Part shown: one piece after another, positions 12,101 through 18,857 of the stretch | Layout of the letters: the number at the start of each line of letters is the position of its first letter | How positions within the stretch are numbered: the stretch's first letter is position 1 | Origin: Gammaproteobacteria bacterium | GTDB lineage: Bacteria > Pseudomonadota > Gammaproteobacteria > GRL18 | Reading direction: 5' to 3' | Length of the DNA: 64,000 nt | Assembly (NCBI GenBank): GCA_016744395.1 | Contig: JADGEK010000004.1 | Coordinates: 1,967 to 65,966 of the forward strand | Program-made: the position numbers and the translations under genes | Notes under the pieces: generated by a model | Databases searched by the model: none | The model's input: the letters and a program-made list of their open reading frames with translations, nothing else | Told to the model about the DNA's origin: nothing

Positions 12101-12328
12101 CATATTATCGACACCATTGACTTTTGTTTCGATAGGACCTGCAACACTATTCGCAACAGTCTCTGCATCTGCACCAGGATAACTGGCACTTACTGTGACC
12201 TGGACAGGGGTAATTTCTGGATACTGTGTAATAGGTAGTGAAGCCAGTGAGACTAATCCTGCAATGACGATCATTATTGATAGTACGGTTGCAAAAACAG
12301 GACGATTTACAAAAACATGAGAAATCAT
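9182..12328 (-). CDS. RND multidrug efflux pump, HAE1 family (AcrB/MexB-like)
   Basis: Inner-membrane proton-driven exporter that takes hydrophobic or amphiphilic compounds from the periplasm and membrane and passes them to the outer-membrane duct. The 1048 residues are standard for the family. The N-terminus (MISHVFVNRPVFATVLSIM) is typical. Two large periplasmic loops alternate with twelve membrane segments. The proton-relay Asp pair is visible in GIVCDDAIVVVENVER in segment 4. The second-half signature GLSAKNAILIVEFA is also present. It sits second in the MFP-RND-OMF operon, 37 bases after the adaptor gene. It belongs to the multidrug rather than the heavy-metal branch because of this DD motif and overall similarity. 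Confidence 0.96.
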   Translation of the reverse strand: MISHVFVNRPVFATVLSIMIVIAGLVSLASLPITQYPEITPVQVTVSASYPGADAETVANSVAGPIETKVNGVDNMLYMSSSSSATGQMSLTIYFEIGTDPDTAEVQVNNRVNQALPLLPDVVQNAGVTVQKRSSGILMLIGLFSPDGRYDEKFIGNYADLYVLDEIKRVQGANQASVMGFPDLAMRLWLQPDRMASLGLTASDIQTAVSAQNQQFGIGSLGQAPTNEPVTMTFPVTTEGRFTTAEQFEEVILKSEQEGTAIVRLKDVGRAEEGLKTYLLRSNLNGKASSFIAVYQQPDSNAVDVSKNVRALMERLKKGFPEGIDYTVSLDTTQFVQASIDEVVETLIIAIILVVIVTYLFLQSFNATLIPTIAILVSVIGTFVGMIALGFSINLLTLFGLVLAIGIVCDDAIVVVENVERNMAEFKMAPREATLAAMKEVTGPVVATSLVLIAVFVPVAFMSGTTGVLYKQFAITIAISVAISSFIALTLTPAMSALLLKPREEATSGPFGWFNKGMKALVKTYTLGVSATMRRLVISLTLLGAMLYGMVFLFQTIPTSFVPQEDQGFMFAVIIMPDGASLDRSEELTNQVAQIFSEHPAVKDFSALSGYSLIDGQFKTNVGTVFVSLKDFDLRQDPSLSAEALMKYVTPRLRKIKEGIVIPINPPAIPGLGAQGGFEFWLQNRGQGGVPYLAEMTKKFIEKGKKEEKLSRLNTTINAQSRQLMTYVDRAKAETLGVPIQDIYASLQTLFGSLYVSQYNKNGRIWQVILQAEPQYRSKPEDIQNIFVRQKEGEMVPLSSLVTTEYVSGPDLVSRFNGFIAAKITGDAGVGFSSGDAINTMESVSEESLPDGFSYAWAGQAFEEKKAGSTSTIIFAFAIVMVFLILAAQYEQWSLPLAVVTAVPFGIFGALVAVWGRDMQNDVYFQIGLVTLIGLSAKNAILIVEFAELKYKEGLSAFDAALNAAALRLRPILMTSFSFILGSMPLVLASGAGANARHSIGTGIIGGMIAATSLALFFVPLFYYLITEGKERLSKRKKQSTPAIEIKS

Positions 12329-12365
12329 AAAGTTAAGTTAGCCTCAGAAGGAATTACAATCAGTA

Positions 12366-13505
12366 TCATTTTTGAGTCTCAGTTTTTTTCTTGACTTGTA
12401 AAACTTGCGCACCTGCTCTTACTTTTATACCACCCGTCGCCACTATTTTTTCACCATTTTTTAAGCCATGATTAATAAACCATTGCTCCCCTTCCCAGGC
12501 ACCAGCTGTGACAGGCCTGAATTCTGCTTTATTTTGCGCATTAATCACCCAGACAAAGCTCCCTTTTGCTCCCTGTTGAACGGCTGTTTTAGGGACAAGA
12601 ATGGCATTAGGGCGAATTGCACCTTGTATTTTAGCTCGAACAAACTGTCCAGGCCTTAAAATAGAATTGGGATTGGCAATCTCTGCCCTCATCAGAAAAG
12701 TGCCTGTTTTTTCATTCAGTGAAGCATCAGTGAAAGTAATTTTTCCTGAGTGTGGATAGATACTACCGTCACTGAAGATAATATCTACATCAAAATTATT
12801 ATTTTCAGGCATCTTTAATAAACCTGACTGTTGTGAAGCACGAGATCTTAACAATTGATTTTCTGATACACTAAACTCAACCCACATTGGTTCAATTTGA
12901 GCCACGTAGGTTAATAAACTTTGAGAACCCATACCGATATAAGCACCTTCTTGTTGAACAGCGAAACTGGTCAAACCATGGACTGGCGAATAGATATTAG
13001 TATATCCCAGATCCAGCTCAGCCTGAATCACATTAGATTTTGCAACCTCTACCGATGCAGCAGAAGCACGATAATTCCCGAGAGCATCATCCAACTCCTT
13101 TTGGGCAACTGCTTTTTTCTTAACCAGAGGTCGAACTCGGTTCAGATTAATTTTGGCAGTTTCCATACGGGCTTGTTGCTGAGCCATTTCTGCTTTAGCC
13201 GCATTGAGTTTCGCCTCAAAAGGTTTTTTGTCCATTTTAAATAAAAGTGCACCTTTCTCGACAAACGAACCTTCCTTATACAGGCGTTTTTCAAGAAAGC
13301 CTTCCACCCTAGAACGTATTTCCACTTTTCGAGAACTCGCTGTCTTACCAACAAATTCAAATGAAACAGGAGTATCATGGGATGTGACGGTATATGCTAC
13401 CACTTCAATTGGCTTCGATTTTTTTGTTATTTCAACTTTTTCATTACATGCGGATATTTGCAACGCAAAAAAAATAAAGACAAGTAATTCAAGGACTGAT
13501 TTCAT
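12366..13505 (-). CDS. RND efflux periplasmic adaptor lipoprotein (AcrA/MexA-like)
   Basis: Membrane fusion protein that links the inner-membrane pump to the outer-membrane channel. The 379 residues start with a lipoprotein signal and lipobox ISAC (Cys20). Next come a barrel-sandwich lipoyl half-motif (EIRSRVEGFLEKRLYKEG), a coiled-coil hairpin at roughly 95-175, the second lipoyl half (IYSPVHGLTSFAVQQEGAYI) and beta-barrel and membrane-proximal domains. It is the first gene of the operon, so the promoter should lie in 13506-13977, where a dyad (13680-13695) could be a repressor site. No regulator gene is adjacent. Confidence 0.94.
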   Translation of the reverse strand: MKSVLELLVFIFFALQISACNEKVEITKKSKPIEVVAYTVTSHDTPVSFEFVGKTASSRKVEIRSRVEGFLEKRLYKEGSFVEKGALLFKMDKKPFEAKLNAAKAEMAQQQARMETAKINLNRVRPLVKKKAVAQKELDDALGNYRASAASVEVAKSNVIQAELDLGYTNIYSPVHGLTSFAVQQEGAYIGMGSQSLLTYVAQIEPMWVEFSVSENQLLRSRASQQSGLLKMPENNNFDVDIIFSDGSIYPHSGKITFTDASLNEKTGTFLMRAEIANPNSILRPGQFVRAKIQGAIRPNAILVPKTAVQQGAKGSFVWVINAQNKAEFRPVTAGAWEGEQWFINHGLKNGEKIVATGGIKVRAGAQVLQVKKKTETQK

Positions 13506-13679
13506 ATTAACTGGCTTTTGCTTTTAGATAAATAAAGATAATAATAACATTTTGAGCAACAGTATGGACATTTAAATGCACATTGGAATCCAGAATAACC
13601 ATTTTGTATAGTTCTTAATATAGAAAAATGACAGTTCAACCCCAATCAAGCCATTTCAAACCATTATTTACCATGGACT

Positions 13680-13695
13680 AAATGAGCACTCATTT
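13680..13695. promoter_or_regulatory. Palindrome, candidate repressor operator of the efflux operon
   Basis: AAATGAGCACTCATTT is a perfect 16-base palindrome about 175 bases before the efflux adaptor start. Its form resembles TetR-family operators often found before RND pump operons. No regulator gene is nearby, so any repressor would be encoded elsewhere. This is inference from symmetry and position. Confidence 0.4.
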
Positions 13696-13777
13696 TTATA
13701 CTTAAGAGATTTCTTGTGTGGAATTTTAAAAAATAGACTGTATTATCTTTGAGGAATTAGAATATACATTTTGAAAG

Positions 13778-13823
13778 CATATTAGAGTCACTTTATGCTT
13801 TTCTACAAAGTGACTCTAATATG
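13778..13823. repeat. Perfect 17-bp inverted repeat with 12-base loop
   Basis: Arms 13778-13794 and 13807-13823 pair without mismatch around a 12-base loop. The stem is long, but no clear T-run follows on either strand, so it is not a textbook terminator. It lies about 155 bases past the end of the T6SS operon on the minus strand and could end or stabilise that transcript, bind a protein, or be the relic of a small mobile element. Confidence 0.6.
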
Positions 13824-13977
13824 AGCAATTAAAAACATCATTCAGTTAATGAAAGCAAAATAGTAACTGCACAGCGTAATTTCAGTCTAAAATAAAAACT
13901 GGTAATTTTTTATCAAATATTTTTAAATTACTCAATGACAAACAATCTGTTACCATTTCAGCAGATTATAATGCAAT

Positions 13978-16900
13978 TTAGTTAATCAATCTAATCACTC
14001 TAAAACCAGTTGATGAATTACCTTGAGCAACATTTTTCTGCATGTATTCAATGGTACAATCTTTAATAGAATCCTGATAAGAACCGCCTCTCACAATGGT
14101 TTGATTATTATCAATTACATATTCACTGGCATTTCCAATAATATTCATTATTCCCCAGGGATTGGACTGCCCCGTATTTGCAGCCAACAAATTTTGTCCT
14201 TTTAGAAGTTTACTGCCAAATTTAATACGACAATTGACATCATTATAGGAGACAGGCTTATTGGTTTTCGCAGCATGTAGCCACTGGTCTGAAGTTGGAA
14301 TAGAATATTGTCTGTGTGTTGTTTTACTCAACCAGTTCACATAATTTTTAACATCAGTAATTGGTATACTCGTTATTGGTAATGAGCCCCTCCCCTTTTT
14401 CATTGAACAGCCTCCTGATAGTTGGCAATAGTTATTAAAGTCTTTAATAGTGATTTCATACTTTGAAATAGCAAAGACTTGTTCTCCTGGTTTTTTACCT
14501 GGTAAGACAACTAAAGTCGGTGCTTTAATATGTTTTCCTATTAAATCATTACAATTTGCCCTTCTTTGTTTTCCATAACCTGCAAACTTTGCTTTACAGG
14601 TGTCATTCAATTTTGGAAATATTTTTGAACTTATTTCCTGTTCTTTATTTTGCTTTTCCTCAACGAGGATTTTATTAACAGCTTTTAATTGAGATGCCTG
14701 TTGGGCCATAAGACGACTATTGCTTAAAAGTTTTTTTTGTTTTTCAGCTTTTTTTCGCAATGATCTCAAACCACTATGATATGATTCAAATTTTAAGCCA
14801 TTATTGACTACTTTTAATGTTTTATCATACTTCTTAACTATAAAGAGTGTATTGGCTTGCTTATAAAAAGATTGTGCAATGGCTTGTTTGGCTTCACTTG
14901 AAATATAAGGATCGTTGCGGCCCAAAATTCTTTTCAAATCTTCATATGTTCTTAGTGCAGACTCCATTTCCTCAGCTTTTAACTGGATGGAAAGCGACAT
15001 TTTCAGGCCTTCAATTTTAACCAGTTGCTGCTTTGCTTTATGCCTGACACGAACAATGTTTTCCAAAGCGATTAAAATAGCTTCTTCATCTTTTAAACCA
15101 AAAATAGCATTATTGTATTGTTTTGCTTTTTCCAGGAAACGTCTGGATTCAACAAAGCGTTTATCATCACGCATAGCAACCGATTTTTGCAAATACAATG
15201 TGGCTAAAGTTTGATTTTTTTCATTCAGCCATATGGAATGACGGCCCAATTTTAATGACAGTTGAGAATATAGAGTGGTCACTTGTTTATCCCAATCATC
15301 GGTCAATTCAGGATTTAAGATCAGTAATGACAATTGTTCTTTTAATTTTGAGATATTCAATGTTGACAGTGGTTCATTTATTTCTTGTGAATGAATCATT
15401 TCATTTGAATCATCTGTTTTAATTGATTTTAATTGATCAATTAAATTTTGTAATATAATTTCATTTGGAAAGATCACTCTTGCTTTGGCTAACAAACTTT
15501 TAGCCTCTTCTGTTTTCAACTCTGAAAAAAACCTTTCTACATTATCTTGATAGATCAATAATAATCGTTGGTCTTGAATTAAAGGATGAGCTATATCAAT
15601 TTGTTTAATACTGCTCACGATTTCAAATATTTGTTCTTGCTCAACACTATCACTAGTCAATTCAGAAAACTGCAAGGTTTCAATCAGTTCATTAAAATGA
15701 CTGTTAAGCTGATTTAATTGAACAAATTTTTGTTTTTCAAACAGTTCAAAAAGTCTAGCGACTTGTGCTGAATCAGAATAATAGCTTTGTGAAATCAGTA
15801 ATAACTCATCAATTTTATGATATTGATTTTCTGTATTATCGGTGTATAAGCTATCAACTTTAACCTCAACCAAGCTTAACCACTTATTCTTAATACTTTT
15901 GAGTACATGAGCTTTCGTTGAACCATGGAGTAAACTAATATGTGTTCGGATGGATCTTAAATCCTCGTCTTTAAGTTCTGATTTTATTGAAAGAACCCTT
16001 TCAATAAAACGAGTTTGTTTACTAAACTCATACTGTTCCATTATTTGTGGAAAAAAAACAATTAATAAAAAAATCAATGAAGTCAGTATTGAGAAATAGG
16101 CAGGCTTTCTGCTCTTTTTTCTATAGTTATATGATTTTAAAAACTGTTCGATATTGGAATACCGATTTTCACCCTCAATTTCTAAAGCTTTCAATAATGC
16201 TTTTGATTTTTCTTTATGTTGTGATTGACCAAAAGCAGATATTTGCTTTACTTTTAATTTTTTTTCTTTAGCCTTATCTGCTGGTAACCTTTTATACGGA
16301 TGATTCCCTGTCAGTAATTCATAAAACACACATGCAATTGAATAGATATCATCATGAGGTTCTGGTGACTTTCCTTCAAGCATTTCAAGACTGGCATAAG
16401 TGGGCGTTAGTGCACCAAGTTCTGTTGGATCAAATAAGGTTTTATTTGAATTATGATCTTCAGACTGACCATGTGATAAGTGACAGGCACGCGCAATACC
16501 AAAATCAAATATTTTGGCTATATTATCATCCGTAATAAAAACATTACTGGGTTTTAAATCTGAATGAATGATACCGTGTTGATGGGCATATAGGACAGCA
16601 TTTGCGACTGCATTGATGATAGGTGTCGCTTCTGATTCAGGCACACCATGAGGATAATCTTCGGCAATGACTTGATCCAGTGGTCTTCCACGCAATAATT
16701 CCATCGTCATAAAAACAACATCACCATCGCGATCAAAATCATGAACATTCACAATGTTGGGGTGAGATAATTGTTGTGATTTTCGAGCTTCACGTTGTAA
16801 AGCAATTAAAGACTCTGGATGCTCTCTAAATTCATCATTTAATAGTTTAATAGCAATAAAAGGATTTTTATCATGGGCTTCTTGTTTTCTAAGATCAAGC

Positions 16901-17334
16901 GCTTTATAAACCTTTCCCATTCCGCCCACACCCAAAACCTCTTTGAGTACAAATCGTTTATTGATGACACTGTCTGTGCTGACCGTCATTAAATCTGAAA
17001 TAGAATGATGATCTTTTGTTTGAATTGACTGATGAATTGATGGATTAAAATATCGCGTTGCACCATTATCTGGTTCAGATTCAGGATGCAATTGAATGTT
17101 TATTTTGTCATGTTTATCTAAACAGTCTTGTTTCTCAGAACAATTATCGACAGTTGGGTTCACAAAAACAGTACGATCATCAATACAAGCAGATGAAACG
17201 GCAGATTTAACTCGAATGACAGTTTGATTATTAGCTTCTTTAACTGAGACAGATTTTTTATTTTCATCAGCTTCATTGGCATAAGCCAAATAAGACTGTT
17301 TGTCGATGAGTTGAATCTTATCTTTAGTTGTCAT
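13978..17334 (-). CDS. ppkA: PpkA-type T6SS Ser/Thr kinase fused to an FGE-like domain
   Basis: Membrane kinase of the T6SS threonine-phosphorylation switch, 1118 residues. The cytoplasmic part has an N-terminal tail with Thr38 (NQTVIR) and Thr55 (DDRTVF). The kinase domain begins near 125, with a Gly loop GVGGMGKVY, the IAIK lysine, HSDLKPSN near 260 and DFG near 276. HSD replaces the common HRD, so it is a non-RD kinase. One membrane segment lies at about 415-435. A long helical, probably periplasmic region follows, then a formylglycine-generating-enzyme (FGE/SUMF1) fold from about 938 with KYEITIKDF, VRGGSY and the terminal GFRVIR. P. aeruginosa TagR, which acts upstream of PpkA, is as I recall a separate FGE-like protein. 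Here the two seem joined. It is the last gene of the operon, five bases after the phosphatase. Confidence 0.9.
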   Translation of the reverse strand: MTTKDKIQLIDKQSYLAYANEADENKKSVSVKEANNQTVIRVKSAVSSACIDDRTVFVNPTVDNCSEKQDCLDKHDKINIQLHPESEPDNGATRYFNPSIHQSIQTKDHHSISDLMTVSTDSVINKRFVLKEVLGVGGMGKVYKALDLRKQEAHDKNPFIAIKLLNDEFREHPESLIALQREARKSQQLSHPNIVNVHDFDRDGDVVFMTMELLRGRPLDQVIAEDYPHGVPESEATPIINAVANAVLYAHQHGIIHSDLKPSNVFITDDNIAKIFDFGIARACHLSHGQSEDHNSNKTLFDPTELGALTPTYASLEMLEGKSPEPHDDIYSIACVFYELLTGNHPYKRLPADKAKEKKLKVKQISAFGQSQHKEKSKALLKALEIEGENRYSNIEQFLKSYNYRKKSRKPAYFSILTSLIFLLIVFFPQIMEQYEFSKQTRFIERVLSIKSELKDEDLRSIRTHISLLHGSTKAHVLKSIKNKWLSLVEVKVDSLYTDNTENQYHKIDELLLISQSYYSDSAQVARLFELFEKQKFVQLNQLNSHFNELIETLQFSELTSDSVEQEQIFEIVSSIKQIDIAHPLIQDQRLLLIYQDNVERFFSELKTEEAKSLLAKARVIFPNEIILQNLIDQLKSIKTDDSNEMIHSQEINEPLSTLNISKLKEQLSLLILNPELTDDWDKQVTTLYSQLSLKLGRHSIWLNEKNQTLATLYLQKSVAMRDDKRFVESRRFLEKAKQYNNAIFGLKDEEAILIALENIVRVRHKAKQQLVKIEGLKMSLSIQLKAEEMESALRTYEDLKRILGRNDPYISSEAKQAIAQSFYKQANTLFIVKKYDKTLKVVNNGLKFESYHSGLRSLRKKAEKQKKLLSNSRLMAQQASQLKAVNKILVEEKQNKEQEISSKIFPKLNDTCKAKFAGYGKQRRANCNDLIGKHIKAPTLVVLPGKKPGEQVFAISKYEITIKDFNNYCQLSGGCSMKKGRGSLPITSIPITDVKNYVNWLSKTTHRQYSIPTSDQWLHAAKTNKPVSYNDVNCRIKFGSKLLKGQNLLAANTGQSNPWGIMNIIGNASEYVIDNNQTIVRGGSYQDSIKDCTIEYMQKNVAQGNSSTGFRVIRLIN

Positions 17335-17339
17335 AAATG

Positions 17340-18083
17340 TTATTTTTTATCAATAACAATCATTGATATATTATCAGCAGCATTACCAAGCAGAACCTCT
17401 CCTAGTAATTTATTAGCCACTTTATCAATCTTTTTCTCATTGAGACTGGAAATAATCACATCATCTGTAATTTCATTGTACAAACCGTCACTGCACAAAA
17501 GTAATCTATCTCCAAATTGGATCTCGAATTGATTGAGATCAATCTTTAAATCTTCAGAAACTCCAATTGCACGTGTGATTACATTGCTTTGTGGGTGAGA
17601 TTTTGCTCCTTCATTGGTCAGCTCACCTCGGTCGATCATTTCTTGCACGATAGAATGATCTTTAGTGATTTGATACAATTTATTATTTCTATAGATATAT
17701 AAACGACTGTCTCCTACCCATAAACAACTGCATAAATTATCAACAATGTAGGCAATCACCACTGTGCTTCCAGCAACAACAGGTTGATTATCACCCTCAT
17801 TAAAATCAATCTGCTTTTCAAAAAAAACACCTGAATGAATTTTTTCATTAATAGATTTCAGCGTTTTTTTAATTTTATTAATTGAATTTTGTAGGCTTTC
17901 TTCAATGAGTTCTAGATTCAATAAGGCATCAGTAATGGACTTACTCGCTAAATCACCCGCTGAATGTCCACCCATACCATCTGCTATAACAAAGAGACTG
18001 TACTCAGGATGAGTCAAGATAGAGTCTTCATTAAATTTTCGTACATAGCCTGTATGTGTTCTCTGAGCACTGTAAAGCATCAT
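17340..18083 (-). CDS. pppA: PP2C-family Ser/Thr phosphatase of the T6SS switch
   Basis: Removes phosphate from phosphothreonine targets of the neighbouring kinase and so opposes T6SS activation. The 247 residues have the PP2C motifs in order: an Arg-containing start (HTGYVRKFNEDS), the metal-binding VIADGMGGHSAGD near 33, CLWVGDSRLY, LLLCSDGLYNEI, and the terminal DNISMIVI. The length is normal for PppA/Stp1. The start overlaps the tagF stop by one base (TAATG), and the kinase follows after five bases. Such a pair next to tssM is characteristic of HSI-II-type T6SS loci (stp1-stk1). There is no membrane segment, so it is cytoplasmic. Confidence 0.93.
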   Translation of the reverse strand: MMLYSAQRTHTGYVRKFNEDSILTHPEYSLFVIADGMGGHSAGDLASKSITDALLNLELIEESLQNSINKIKKTLKSINEKIHSGVFFEKQIDFNEGDNQPVVAGSTVVIAYIVDNLCSCLWVGDSRLYIYRNNKLYQITKDHSIVQEMIDRGELTNEGAKSHPQSNVITRAIGVSEDLKIDLNQFEIQFGDRLLLCSDGLYNEITDDVIISSLNEKKIDKVANKLLGEVLLGNAADNISMIVIDKK

Positions 18084-18844
18084 TACACTCCAATCAATGC
18101 AGGAGTATCACCAACCGAAAACAATGATTTAATGTTATGCCAAACTTCACGATCCCAATTACCATCTAATAGAGATGAAAATCCATCACGTTCTGGTAAG
18201 CCTTCACAGACTAAAAATGAAGGTTTAATCTCTTCAGAACCCGAAGTCCACCAAAAACTATAGGATGAAAATGCCTGTTCTATAAAAAAATGACTGATGG
18301 CGGGAAATGAGCTTAACGGATTGGCATTAACAGAATCCATAGAAAAGTGCCCCTGAAACCGATTTTCTTTATGAATTTCATTCGGATTGTCATTATTATT
18401 AATGCGACTAACAATAGGATCGCCTAATTCTACTAGACTGGCCTCTAAGTTTTCTAATTGAAAATCATCATCTAAGGTAGAAAGTGCAATTTCTTCAGCC
18501 TGTTCAAGCCAATGATGACATTCATCAATCAAAGCAATAGGTTTAACAGTTTCAGTAATGTGTGATGCAATGGTTAAAGGAAAATAACGACCCACTCTAT
18601 CAACACTTGGAATTATGATACCTACCCAGACATCTTCACCACAATTGCCATCTGATATAATAAATTTCCAAACTGGTGCGACCAAAAAAAAGTCTAACCA
18701 TTCATCACCTAATTGTTCCTGGCTGGCTGCCATTGCTGTTTGTAGCCATTCATCCCATGGGTCAATAAAAGTACGCGGTAGATTCCGTGATAAAAAATCA
18801 CCATGGGTAGGCAGTTTTCCATAAAAGCCATTCAGTTTACTCAT
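18083..18844 (-). CDS. tagF: TagF (ImpM family), T6SS-associated repressor
   Basis: TagF proteins hold back T6SS assembly after translation, in P. aeruginosa by interaction with Fha. From the ATG at 18844 the protein has 253 residues and begins MSKLNGFYGKLPTHGDFLSRNLPR, the conserved opening of the family. The longer TTG frame at 18853 sits too close to the AAAGG ribosome site, whereas the ATG is at a fitting distance. The central VAPVWKFIISDG and GVIIPSVDRVGRYFPLTI motifs are typical. It lies between tssM and pppA, so the negative regulators are coexpressed with the membrane complex. It is about 20-40 residues longer than many homologues because of an inserted loop near 145-175. Confidence 0.93.
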   Translation of the reverse strand: MSKLNGFYGKLPTHGDFLSRNLPRTFIDPWDEWLQTAMAASQEQLGDEWLDFFLVAPVWKFIISDGNCGEDVWVGIIIPSVDRVGRYFPLTIASHITETVKPIALIDECHHWLEQAEEIALSTLDDDFQLENLEASLVELGDPIVSRINNNDNPNEIHKENRFQGHFSMDSVNANPLSSFPAISHFFIEQAFSSYSFWWTSGSEEIKPSFLVCEGLPERDGFSSLLDGNWDREVWHNIKSLFSVGDTPALIGV

Positions 18845-18857
18845 TTTGATCAAACCT

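Larger units (their letters stand above)
13506..13977. other. 472-base intergenic region with two dyads
   Basis: This stretch separates the end of the T6SS kinase gene from the start of the efflux operon. No coding frame is credible. It holds a 16-base palindrome (13680-13695) and a 17-bp inverted repeat (13778-13823), each listed separately. The rest is AT-rich and should contain the efflux promoter, of which I cannot place the -35/-10 boxes with confidence. Confidence 0.6.

Noticed and set aside
12921-13244. Plus-strand frame of 107 codons opposite the efflux adaptor gene
   Set aside because: It is antisense to a clear adaptor gene and shows no domain or ribosome site.
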